Part shown: one piece after another, positions 21,418-32,661 of the stretch | How positions within the stretch are numbered: the stretch's first letter is position 1 | Layout of the letters: the number at the start of each line of letters is the position of its first letter | From: Mycogone perniciosa | Lineage: Eukaryota; Ascomycota; Sordariomycetes; Hypocreales; Hypocreaceae | Assembly (NCBI GenBank): GCA_025331125.1 | Contig: JAOALB010000003.1 | Coordinates: 103,879 to 167,878, forward strand | Reading direction: 5' to 3' | Length of the DNA stretch: 64,000 nt | Notes under the pieces: model-generated | The model's input: only the letters and a program-made list of their open reading frames with translations | What the model was told of the DNA's origin: nothing | Database searches by the model: none | Position numbers and translations under genes: made by a program

Positions 21418-22519
21418 TGTAGAAACTTGACTCGTAAAGGCAGGACGGACGAAAGGGTTTGTGGGGCAATTAATAAACAAAAAGAAAAATATAGTTTATT
21501 AGTACGCGTGTGTGTCCGGAATGGAGGTTGCGAATTCCAGGTCAGAAAAATCAAATGTTTTGTTATCAACAGTATGGAGCTTCGAGGCCGGATGGGTTGG
21601 GAAACAAGAGAGGGGAGCTTGAGGAGTGAGTCAACAACAAGAAGGAGAAGGAGAAGAAGAAGGAGAAGAAGAAGAGGGACTACGTAGGCGCTTCGAGGCC
21701 GCATCACGATGCGTCTTCTCTCCACGGATACGACTTCTAATACGGAGAATACCTATCTATGTACATACTATATCTCCGTACCTCCGTTCGAGGCGCAGGC
21801 GGACCAGGCTAGGCCAGAGTAAGGCACAGAAGGGAGAGCGCGTTCTCATGCAACCTCTTCTTGTTGTGACTCTGATTTGTCCGCCTATAAGCAACATGCG
21901 AGTACGTGATCCGTGGTTAAGGTACCCGGCAGATGGATCATAATCAGACCAGCATTCATCACCCTTTCTGCTGCTCTCTGTCGAGACACAGGAAGAAGCT
22001 TTATGGGTCAGAGGGCGACGCAATGCATAATACCACTATTCGTCCGCCCTCGTCTCCATGTTGATACCGCGTGCTGGTCCGGGGCACGTATAAGCCAATA
22101 AACATCGAGGAGCTGACGAGTCAACCCCCTAGTACTCGTAAATCCCCAAACAAAGCGTTGGCACGTGCTGCGCCGCCTTGGACAAAAAAGTTCCGTTTGA
22201 CGTAAACTCTATCGACGGAATACATATTATTATTGGGTCTTATTGGACATTCGTCATAGACCAGGGTACCATTTCTCGAGATTTGATTTGCTGGTTAGAT
22301 GCCAGATCCAACAGGGATGCTCATATTGTCTTGAATAACACACGTCTGCGGTCTCCGTGTTTTTTTTTCTCTTTCTTTCTGGTTTTTTGTACTCCGTACT
22401 CCTTCATGCTTCGTAGCGACGAGTCATGAACTGGCAATTGCTCCGGAGTATAATAGTTCTCCGTAGTACGAAGTGCTAACCCTACTTTAATTCTAGTTGC
22501 AAGGCTCACTCCGAGGCTT

Positions 22520-22542
22520 CCTAACCCCTAACCCTAACCCCT
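22520..22542. repeat. Short telomere-like tract (CCCTAA-type)
   Basis: The run CCTAACCCCTAACCCTAACC has three near-perfect copies of the fungal telomere unit (TTAGGG on the other strand). It is too short to be a chromosome end. The same word is also a known promoter element bound by telobox-type Myb factors in fungi. Confidence 0.7.
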
Positions 22543-22624
22543 GTGCCAAGATGCAAGCTACAAAAGAAGCTTTTTTTTATTCTTACGAGTAAGGCTCCTC
22601 TCCTCCTTTGTCAGATATGTACTC

Positions 22625-22644
22625 CGTACTCCGTACGGAGTACG
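22625..22644. repeat. 20-bp perfect palindrome of the TACGGAGTA word family
   Basis: CGTACTCCGTACGGAGTACG reads the same on both strands; a further copy of TACTCCGTA overlaps its left end, and TACGAAGTAC follows it. It is the outward arrangement of the dispersed word. Confidence 0.9.
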
Positions 22645-22986
22645 AAGTACATGCATAGGCCTACTACGAAGTACTACTAGCAGTACGGAGTAGTACTACA
22701 TAATACTGCTAATATTAGCATTCTGCCAATAGGGATTACCACTATTAGCGGCAGACAAGCGTCACCTTTATCGGTGAGATCTCTCGTCGGGTCCACTGCC
22801 GGATATTGCCGTCAACTCCATACGTAAGTAAGGATATTTTTAAGCCTACGTAAGCTTCTCTCTATCTTTGTCTGGTTCGTAGTGTAATCCATAGTGAAAT
22901 GTCGATATCCCAGAGGAGTTCATCGACTCATGATGACGGCCGCAACAGAGAGCTCTGTACCCCCACTGCGGCGGCCGTGCCGCAAT

Positions 22987-23856
22987 TCATGGCCATAGCT
23001 CAGTCGTTGTCCATGAGCTTCCAGACTCCGTCGCTTCTACTTTGTAGTTCCATCTCTTGCCCCTATTCGAGTCCACCAAGTCCAGTCTATCCACCTCTTC
23101 GGGCATAATCACCAAGACCCGGAAGTTCTTCCTTGCCACCTCGTCATGTAAATCCTCAACTACTTGTCCCAACACCATGCCTGGTTCCGGCTTTTCAGTC
23201 AGAGGCCTACCTGGGGTCGGATTCTTGAATGAACCCCTCATCAGGGGGCTCAAGTTGCCAAAATGTGCCGTCAACTCCCGAGTCCAGCTCCATGTTCCAG
23301 ATTCGTCTGTACTTGTACTACGCATCCAGGACTGTAGAGCAGCTCTCACAGGCGCCGCAGCGTCGGACTCTATGTCTGGGCCGACCACGTAGACGTGGCC
23401 ACGGATTCGCCATTGAGTCTGCTGCTTCTCTGCCCAGAAGACTGCTTCAACGGGACCCCCAATGCCCGACTGCTCTGAATCCTCCCTGCCGAGCAATGCG
23501 GGGATTTTCTCCATGCGAACATCCGTTGTAATTGCCGGCATATCACTGATGTAAAGATCCGGATTCCGCTCAGCGGGGTTCCTGTGGTTAGCCGGTAGTG
23601 AAGCCCACATGCCGCGGAAAATGACCGTCCGGGCTCTGGGTATGAGCTGGATAGCTGAATTGGGTGGTGTCTCCAGGGCGTGGATTGTGCTGAGGACGAA
23701 GCTCGGGGGCTGCATCTCCTGGATGTGAGAGAGAAACGCGGAGCGCCAGGGCGCCGCAGATGGTGATGATGACATTGTTGTGCTCTTGTGGAGGTGGTCA
23801 AGAAGCTGCCTCGTGCGTCGAACTGGTGTACTCGTAGTGGTCGTAGAAGCCCTCAT
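22987..23856 (-). CDS. FMN-binding split-barrel protein (Alr4036-type pyridoxamine 5'-phosphate oxidase-like)
   Basis: Single exon, 289 residues. After a Ser/Thr/Arg-rich leader of about 30 residues come the marks of the Alr4036-type FMN-binding domain: APWRSAFLSHIQEM, PRARTVIFRGMWA, VEAVFWAEKQQTQWRIRGHV and WSWTRELTAHFGNLSPLMRG, with RVLVIMPEEVDRLDLV closing the barrel. The family is distantly related to pyridoxamine phosphate oxidase and binds FMN; the true substrate is not known, so this is not vitamin B6 synthesis by default. The leader may be a mitochondrial presequence, or the true start may be the Met at 23775 (MSSSPSAAPW), which sits close to the domain. Divergent from the zinc-cluster regulator at 25200. 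Confidence 0.88.
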   Translation of the reverse strand: MRASTTTTSTPVRRTRQLLDHLHKSTTMSSSPSAAPWRSAFLSHIQEMQPPSFVLSTIHALETPPNSAIQLIPRARTVIFRGMWASLPANHRNPAERNPDLYISDMPAITTDVRMEKIPALLGREDSEQSGIGGPVEAVFWAEKQQTQWRIRGHVYVVGPDIESDAAAPVRAALQSWMRSTSTDESGTWSWTRELTAHFGNLSPLMRGSFKNPTPGRPLTEKPEPGMVLGQVVEDLHDEVARKNFRVLVIMPEEVDRLDLVDSNRGKRWNYKVEATESGSSWTTTELWP

Positions 23857-25199
23857 GAGGACGAATTGGCGCCGGCAAATACTATGAAGCTGTTTACTCC
23901 GTGCTAGTAGGGGAGATGGTGATGGAGAGTCAGCAGGATGAAGCGTGATGCCCCGCCACAGACCTACCTACCTATTCGGGATAGTTCGTATCTACTCCGT
24001 ATATGACGTATGAATCACTCACTCTTATGTTCGAGTAGAATCTCCACGACATGACGGGCTGTTGCATCTTAGTTGTTGTCCAGAGCTGCTTCTGAAACAA
24101 TTGGATGAACCGAGACGTGTCGATTGTTTTGTTTGCTCCTTGGCAATTGCTTGTTCTTCGAGTACCGAGCGAGACACGTTGGTTGACTGACAAAGCAGCC
24201 CGTTACGACGCCACAATTCTACGGGCCACCCTAGACCTAACTTTGCCACAGGAGAAATGAGAAGTAATACTACTGCTACTTAACCACTGGGTCGGTGGGA
24301 CCCTATTTATATGATTAGTATAAATGGTAGTTAGGTGTTGGCTTTAATACCTCATTCCGTAAGACAACGGCATTGAGAGTTGTGAGTGGTTGGTTTTTGG
24401 ATTAGTAGTCCGGAGTGGCTTGTTGGGGTTCTTTGAGACGTCAGATATTGTATGTATGTCGTGGAACTTATGGTCGAATTCTCTCGTATTTCCCGTGTAC
24501 TACTTGCCATTTACCAGTTTAGCCTGGACCGGTAGTCAATGTCAATAGCTTACTGCCGTCTTACACAAACTAGGTCGAGTGAAAAAAAAAAAAAAACACA
24601 CAAAACACACGATTCGTCGTTCTCGCACAAGACATAGTATTAGTCAGTGAAGCATTTCCATGTTGCTACGTTACATAACCGCCTGCAGCAGCATCTCTTA
24701 CGCAGGCAGAGGAGAAGCGTGGCTTTGCAGCTGATTGACAAGCACATGTGTTTGGCCTAGTGTTGCCCAAAGAACTGCCTTTCCTAGCGCCCCCTGCGGC
24801 TGAGTTGCTACTACTAATTGCTACTGAGACGCAAGCAGAGCAGAAGCAGGAGAAGAGGTCTACGAGTACGGAGTATGTACGAAGTCATGTCACCCTACGA
24901 GTACTAGCACGAAGTAGTAAGTGTTAGGATTAATACCTTGGGGTGCTGTCTCCAGCAGTCTTATTCCCATCACCATTCCCTCCAATTCCCGCGGCCTTTC
25001 CCCATCCTTTCCCCATCCCTTTGCCCCCATCCCTCCCCTCCATCCCCTTTCCCGCATATCTCGCTTGTCCAGTCCCGAGCGTCTTATTTCCAGTGCTCAA
25101 AGCCGCCGACAAAAACTGCGTGGAACCCAAAAACACAGCACTGCGTTATTCCCGGTGCGCCGAGCCAGAGCGGCCTCCCTTGCCGCTGATTGATGCGTG
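23857..25199. promoter_or_regulatory. Divergent promoter region with pyrimidine-rich leader
   Basis: About 1.34 kb between divergent genes. It holds a 14-A run near 24582, a TACGGAGTA word at 24867, and a C/T-rich stretch at 24950-25080 that is typical of a fungal 5' leader. No gene is supported. Confidence 0.5.
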
Positions 25200-27593
25200 A
25201 TGGATCTGTTGCAGTTCCAGCATGGCGGCAGCGCCCAGCACCAGCACCAGCACCAGCACCAGCATGGCCGAGGAGGCGTCGGCGGCCTCGGGAGCACTGC
25301 GTCGTCGGCTCTGACTCCAAGCTCCGTGTCCAACACCTCCATCGCGTCGCCCGGCTCGGTCTCCGCCTCGGCCTCCCATCGTCTGCCGGTCGGGGGCGGA
25401 CGCGACTATCGCGGCGGCATAGAGGCCCATTATGCGGACCAGCAGGCCGACATGGACGACGACATGGACGACGGTGACGTGGATGGTGACGGCCCACCCA
25501 AGAAGAAGCAAAAACGCAACAAGCCAACACTGTCGTGTCACGAATGTGTGGAGAGAAAGACCAAGGTGCGTAGCCTCGTCCTCTCGAAGCTCTGCCGGGA
25601 CAGAAAATCACTGCGAGTGCAGCTGTACTGTGCTGCCATGTCTTATTATCCATACACACACACCTCCTACTATCCATTTCGTCACCAGACACTATGAAAC
25701 AATCACTTGCTACGTAATTGAGTGAATCAAGCAGTGCATTAACACCGTCGTCATCATAGTGTGACAGAGGGCGACCACATTGCCTTGCTTGTAAGTCAAC
25801 AACAACACCTAGCGGGTCGAAACTACATACTGACTTCACATGACAGGCATAAAACGACAGACAGAATGCATATATGCACATGTCGCAAACTTACTTGAGT
25901 TGGTCTTCCCCTTTCCACACCGGGGGAGAGACGCTTGCTGATGACCCATAGGGAGACATCGAGGTCCGCTAACAATGGACGACGCATGACCAAGCCGCCG
26001 AAGAAGAAGTCTGGCTCGGCCGAGAAGCTGCCAGTTCCTAATATTGCTGACAGATGTGCCAACAATATTGACGATGCTTCCTCCCGAGGAGCTGTAGCCC
26101 TCTCCACAGGTCTAATGTCCAATGTGCCCTACTCTGTGGCAACAGCTAGCAACGTCTTTGGCATAGGCTCAGAACACCCCTTTGCCAACTATTGGACCTG
26201 CGAGGGTGGTCTGCCAGAAGTCATATCTGTGCTTCCAGACAAGTTGCAAGCTGATATTTTGCTGAGCCGGTATTTTGAGTGCGTCGACCCGGTGTATCCA
26301 ATGATCCACCGCCTAACATTCTATGCCGACTATGAGCACTTCTGGCAACTAAGTCCCCCGGAAAAGAATAAAGTCGATGCCGCCTTCATAGCGCAGATCT
26401 TCGTCATGCTGGCCCTGGGCACCCAATTTGTCACCACGACGTCGCCGCAGGAGCGAAAACAGACTGCAGAATTCTATGCCTCAGCTAGTAACCAGGCTCT
26501 CCGCATGTTTTCGTATCTGAGCACGGCATCCATTCGGTCGGTTCAGGCCATGGTGCTCATGACCTATTTCCTAATCAATGACAACCACGCCTCGGACGGA
26601 TGGGCATTTGCTGGCATTCTGATACGCCAGGCGTATGCCATGGGCTTACACCGTGATCCCAACATTGGTAATGACCCCCAACCCAACCCCCTCGTCTATC
26701 GGCCGGCTACGACGCTCATCTGTCTTTAGTGACGCCAAATGCTAGTCCCTTTGAAAAGCAACAACGCCGCAAGGTTTGGCAGGCGGTTCTGCTGCAAGAC
26801 ACATTCCTCACGGTGCTTTTGTCCCTTCCGCCGTCTGCCACGCACACCGATGTTTCAGTCGACGATCTGCTTGACCATGGCTCCTCAATTGCAAGTAGCG
26901 ACCCCACCGACACTGCATATATCCGGGGCTCGTGGACCTTGGCAAACCTGGTTCAGGAGACCATCTGTTCTCCTCGATCCTTGGACATGCCCATCTGCGC
27001 AACTGCACGGCACAAGTCGAAGCTGGTGGCGGACTTCCGAGCCGTCTATCGGTCATTTCCAGATGTGTTCCGGTCTTGGGATGCCGAAAGCCTCACTGCG
27101 TTGGCGGGGACGAACAAGCGGGTCGTGCGTCAGACACTGTTTCTGACGAGCAACTACTTTCATAACCTCATGCTGGTTCACGCCTCGGAGAGCCCGGATG
27201 TGCCTGTCAACGTGCGGGGCACGCTCGAGGCGGCTCACGATGCCATCAGCGCATTCTTCTTGCTGTTCAGCCTGCTGGAGTCGGAGGCCCGAGTCTGGTG
27301 GGTCTTCAACCATCGGGCTTTTCTTGAGGCGATATGCATTGGAAACGTCCTCCGAGAAGCTGCCAAGGAGCCTGGCGGGAAGGAGTTGTTGACCAAAGAT
27401 CCGTTGTTTGTCCGGGCCAAGACAGATATCAGTGAGTGGAACCTAATCGACCTCGGCACGGTTTTTTTTCTTTTCTCCTTTCTCTTCTGCTAACAGGCGG
27501 CCAGCTCGGATGATGCAAATCATGCAGCAGATGACTGAGGACTCCGAGGTCGCACGGACAAGGGTGCAGGTTCTGAGCGAGTTTTTGACCTGA
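25200..27593 (+). CDS. Zn2Cys6 transcription factor with Fungal_trans domain
   Basis: Six exons: 25200-25565, 25760-25790, 25847-25881, 25956-26667, 26730-27431 and 27505-27593, 644 residues. The N-terminus has a His-Gln repeat, then an acidic stretch and a KKKQKRNK basic patch before the cluster Cys113-X2-Cys116-X6-Cys123-X6-Cys130-X2-Cys133-X6-Cys140. Two introns fall within the cluster, and splicing restores all six Cys. Downstream is a clear Fungal_trans domain (SRYFECVDPVYPMIHRLTF, then MLALGTQF and SIRSVQAMVLMTYFL). Intron 3 (25882-25955) is the weak point: the donor GTCGCA is poor and the acceptor is the second AG (GGGAG). The last intron skips the AG at 27497 and uses 27504, since only that keeps the C-terminal helix open. 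It should be a nuclear DNA-binding regulator; target genes are unknown and no pathway genes adjoin it. Confidence 0.88.
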
Positions 27594-29371
27594 GAGAAGG
27601 TTTGGTTTGTCTTTGTTGGGACAACGCGACATGTATCTTTTATTTATGAGTACTGCGGAGCATTGTGTTGGCGGCACGTATTCCGCCCGGTGTTGTTTCT
27701 GGTTATGTCATGCCATGCGGATAGTAATTGGCTACGGCGAGAACATGTCTTGGATCCGCCTTGATATCGTACGATTGGGGTGTTGTGTTATGTATGTACA
27801 TGATGTATCAGTTACTGAGAGACAAAAAGTTGCACCAACGTATGGAGTAGTATTTACTCCATATGTCTGCCTACTACGGAGTACTACTCTGTGCTACGAG
27901 TATAAGCAAAGACTGATGCCTTTCTTGGTGTTGTTTTTGGCGTTCCATGGCGACCACATGGCAGGCCTGCCACCACTTCATTACCGTGTCCACACCAGAT
28001 CGGATACTACTACTTACTATCTTTCGAGGTAACTCGTACTTTGTGCTTGTGGATACACCTACTCGTAGCTTTTCCAAGGCAAGGGCCGCTGTTGTGCAGC
28101 ATGTACATACCTGGTTCCTATCGAAGGGCATGCAGGCTTGACCAATCCTGTTGGAGGTTGCCCGAAATGGTCTTGGCCGAGAACAAGGCCACAGTGGACA
28201 TCTGACACGTCACCTACGGAGTACGGAGTAGAGGAGACTGACCGGACTCCGTGCCTTGTCCTCGATCCACTTCCTACATGTACATTCAGTAGTAGTAATA
28301 CTGCTATACCTTCAAGGCCATTGGTCTGCTGCAGGCCGGAGAGGTCCGAGACAACAGTAAAATGGCCATCAGGCAGCGATCTCTTTCATCTGAAACCCCT
28401 GACCGCGTGAAAATGGCAGAGTCAGAGAGTCATTGGTCAGAGAGGCAAACGAGTTCTAGACTACGAAGAGAAGCACGAAAGAGGGGCTCTGTGGACGGAC
28501 GAGCGGGCCATAAAATGTCAGACATGCTGCTTGCTGCAAGGCAGATCAGAAAAGCATGACTTTTGACCGCGCATCTACAAATATGTACGGAGTAAGCGCC
28601 GAGAATAGATGCTTCCGTCGGATTTGATAACGATGGGAGAGGGGCGGCTGGGCTGGGCTGGGCTGCATATACGCAACCACCTATATTTTGCCGCAGGACT
28701 GAGTAGATAGTACTTCGTATACACACCAATTATCCGGTGGCCCTGATATCATATTACAGAAGACCTTGGTTTTTTTTCTTGTCTCGTTTTGGCTGTTGGG
28801 GGCAGGAAACGTACATAGTATGTCTTCAACAGGGCTCTGATGTCGAAATTGCAGGATCTGTCTGACCATCGGATAATAATAGGTGGGCGTTTCTTTCAGG
28901 CTTGACCTTGGCTTGGTGTTGTCATGCTGTTTGAATGAAACATTCACACGCCTCCTCATCTATTACTTGAATAATGGCTATGCATATCCATGGATGTATG
29001 TGACTGAACACGCGTCGTCGTACTGAAGTGGCGGAGGAGCTTTGCGAGGAGTAATATTATGTCCGACATATTGACATGGCCTCCTCTGCTTGGTGCTTGA
29101 TCGGCGGCGATGTGCGTGCGTTGTGTTGCATACATATACATATCTTAACGAAGTGCTCTACAGTGTGTAATACTTCGTAGTACATAAGGAGGTGGCAGGT
29201 TTGCAGCATCTGCCTTCCAAGTATGCATATCTCTCCGTCAGGGATTGATTTTCCTCATTGGCGCGGGAAGTTGGTATTTTGTGGGGGATTATCTGGGGGC
29301 AGCTGACATTTGTTCCTGAAGGATTGTGTTGGTCCAGTGACTCCGAACCCATCAACAAGTGGATAACAGAA

Positions 29372-29380
<9 letters not shown>

Positions 29381-29404
<24 letters not shown>
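29381..29404. repeat. (GA)12 microsatellite
   Basis: Twelve uninterrupted GA units, preceded by a looser GA/AAAG stretch from about 29366. It lies in the gene-poor region. Confidence 0.9.
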
Positions 29405-32400
29405 AAAGACGAGACGACGTTCATGTCTAAGCAGAGAAAACGGCTCCGCATTACATACCACCTTTCAGCTGTGTACTTCGTAAAGTGATCTTGATATGGC
29501 TCTTGGCGCATACATCGTACATGTACGGAGTACTCTGTACGATCCGTCAAGATTTTACCACCTCCTTGTTGACAGATGTGACGTTGGGCAAGGGGAGAGA
29601 AAAAAAACGAGGTTCATTTTAAGTGTGAAACATGGTACGATATTTTGTGTGGGACGCTATTTGCCTGTTCGTGTTTGAGTTGCGAGGCCGGATCAAAACA
29701 GAGCGACCAACAACTAACAGTTCAACGGTTTTTCTTCTCGGCAAGAGGAGGGAGGGAAGGGGGTTTTGTTGCACACACACACCCCTTGTAAGTATGAACG
29801 CTAGGATCTCTCGCACGGTGACAGCAGCACGTGTCGAGGAGGGTTGGCACATCCTGGGCGGTGTTTTTATGACCGAGATGATGGAGGGTAGACTAGGGTG
29901 TGCGAGTTGTGAGCTGCGTCTTCTCTCCGAGTCCTTTTCAAAGACGAGACACTGTTGATGAGAAAACGTATAACTACGGAGTACGAAGTATGGAGTGCTA
30001 CTATGATGAATGAAAAGAGCGCTCTCCGTCACAATAGGCACTAAGGACGCCTTTGCTTCAAACCTCTCCATTGATAACAATTGTTGTGCTGACGGGAGGC
30101 GTTGACAGGGCTTGAAGGCCCCAACCAGATCGGTCGTGTGGATGAGCGGGCAGTCCCGCTTACGAATACGATTAGTAGTGGTAGGATTGTGAGACTGATA
30201 CGAAGTGCTTTCTTTGATTTGATGACTGATTCATGAGATTGTGCTTTGTCCAGCGCTTGGCTTGTGGTTGCGGGCGTTTTGTAGATATTGTTAGCAGTAT
30301 TGTGTAATACGTAGGCCCAGACCCTGAATCGGGCCTCCTCTTGATCGCCCTGTTTGTTCTTCGACTCCCAACGCCAACACCCAACACACAGTACGGAGTT
30401 GAAACCAGCAAACCGGACTATTCAGCACAGCACCCGTTTCATCATGAATAACGGGTTGGTCCGGCGGCGGCGGGAAGAAATAGGTAATACGAGTATGGAC
30501 TACGGACAATAAAGACATAATAGTACGGAGTACATACGGAGGAGCCCTCACACATGGAAAACGCCACAGCGTGTGAGCGGCGGCACTCTCCGAGAATCCG
30601 AGTGGCAATCCCTGTTTTCTGTCTCTGATATCATTGACGATGACTCGCTGGGAGCAATTCTTGGACCTTTCATGCTGCGGCCTGGATAAGAGGTATTTGA
30701 TTACCTGTTTCACGAAAGGGCAGGGAACATCCAACAACCAAGTAGGTACTCTGTATGCAGCATACTGATAATGCTCATGTACCAAGTATGTGAGCAGTAT
30801 GCATGCAGCATGACGATGGGGGAGGATCCGCGCCGCATTTTGCTCAATCTGGACGGTTCTCAGCGCAAGCGACGACAGGGTGAGGTGACCAATTGGGAAT
30901 GCGCCGGGCATCGAATCACTCATATTACGAGCAGAGGAGAACATGTGATGAAGTGAGGATTTGGGAAAAGGAGACCAACAGAAATGTTGTCATTGTCTGT
31001 GATGATGGATGACACGGCCAACAAATGAGTGGTTGGTGTGATGATGAAGGAAGAAAAAGGCAGAAAGGCAGAATAAGGGTTTCTACTGCTACGAGTAGAC
31101 ACTATAATGCTTTTAGTAAATTCCGCGCCGTACTTTGGAACTTGTCGTTCGCAGGGCTGTTTAGTCCGCACGGCATCCGCCCGGAAAGGTATTCCGGAGC
31201 TAACCCAACGGCTAAGATCTCTGCAGAGTCAACTATAACTAGTAGTAACCAACTTAGCAGTGCTAAGCTGTTAGTTTGCCTCGTGATATGCGTAGGAAGT
31301 CCTCCTAATTCCTTTACAATCGAGTTCCCTCCATTCAATTAGCGATTCCTGCGTTGTTGTTGGTGGACCTTGGCGCCACCGTTTTTCAAGCCGGTTCATC
31401 GCGATGAAGATCGCCGCCACCGACAGGCCAAAAGGAAACAAAGAAATTGAACAGAACAACAGACAGCCAACAGCACACCATAAAGAGAGCCAAGAGGGGT
31501 GGTGGAGGGACCAGTGAGCATATTATCAAGTAATCAATTCTATCTAATTCACAGAATAGATAGATACTTTGTGTACTCCATAATTGTGTATCAATTACAA
31601 TAGCAATAACAATAACAAATTCGGGTTTGTTTTTCATGTCTTGAGCCCCTGCGCACTGTTCTTCTTTTTCGGCTTTCCGCAAAAGTCGCCGATCTAATCA
31701 AGGGGGCGAGCGATTGGCCGATGCAGCAGGGAGAGTTTGCCGACAGTGCATCTGTTCTTACATGTATGTATTATTAGTATGTAGTATTACGAGTAGTAGC
31801 CGGGTTTTTTCCCCTTATATGTACGAAGTATACGGAGCATTATTCTCCTTCGAGAAGCAGGCAATCACCAATCAAGTCATGGGTGTGTGAGCACTGATGA
31901 TGCACGACAGCAGAGAGCCAAGATAATCGCTCCCTGGCATATCATATCTTGTAGGTTGTACTTGAACCTTGTGAATATTATAGGGTAGGTACATCGTACG
32001 AGAGGCATCTGCTCGCCTCATCAAGATGCATGTCTCTTTGGGCCCTTGTCTGTGTGTGTCTGTGCACTTGCGAGTATATACTACCTCTTGTTCTCCCATG
32101 AGGCAAGTCAAGCAAGACTTCAAACAGGTGTCACGACATCACCCAAAACGTGCTCACTGTACGAAATACGAAGTATCAATATGTATACTGGGGCAGATAA
32201 TTAATCATGCACACTTGTTCCTGCAAAGCATCCCCACAAGCCCCAGACCGACACTTGAGTGAGCAAGAAAACAACAAGCAATCAGTAATCAGTCTGGCCG
32301 CGAGGGAGCATCTCGTTCAGCAGCATTCCAGACCACACAGCACCGCCAGCCAATTATTCTAGGTTATTACTATTGGCGAGTCCGAGCTAGATTGCCAGAT

Positions 32401-32641
32401 GCTTCTTCTACAGAGGGAGGGGTGAGACAACAAGCCCCGAACGCCCCCTTGGTCCTGTCGGCGGCTACTGCGTACTACGACATAACATATGTACTCATAT
32501 GTAGTATGTTTATCAGGCTGACCTGACTTGGTCCTCGGCGGATGAGCTCAACTCGACGCCCGAATCGACTGCACATGATGTGCTGGCCTCTTATTTCCTT
32601 TCTCGACGCTGCATAGGGCCCACAGAGCTAACTTCGTGCTT

Positions 32642-32661
32642 AGTACTCCGTACGGAGTACT
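32642..32661. repeat. 20-bp perfect palindrome of the TACGGAGTA word family
   Basis: AGTACTCCGTACGGAGTACT is self-complementary over all 20 bases. It is the cleanest example of the outward arrangement of the dispersed word. Confidence 0.95.

Larger units (their letters stand above)
21418..22986. other. Intergenic region with telomere-like tract and dispersed words
   Basis: About 1.57 kb between two minus-strand genes. It has GA-rich sequence near 21640-21685, TACTCCGTA words at 22390 and 22618-22644, TACGGAGTA at 22684, and a telomere-like tract at 22520-22542. No gene is seen. The promoter of the type I membrane protein gene must lie in the left part. Confidence 0.5.

Noticed and set aside
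22520..22542. Chromosome end
   Set aside because: Only three imperfect telomere units, with normal genes on both sides.
30291..30944. 217-codon minus-strand open frame in the gene desert
   Set aside because: Runs through dispersed TACGGAGTA words and repeat-like sequence, has no domain-like pattern, and long open frames arise by chance in 7 kb.
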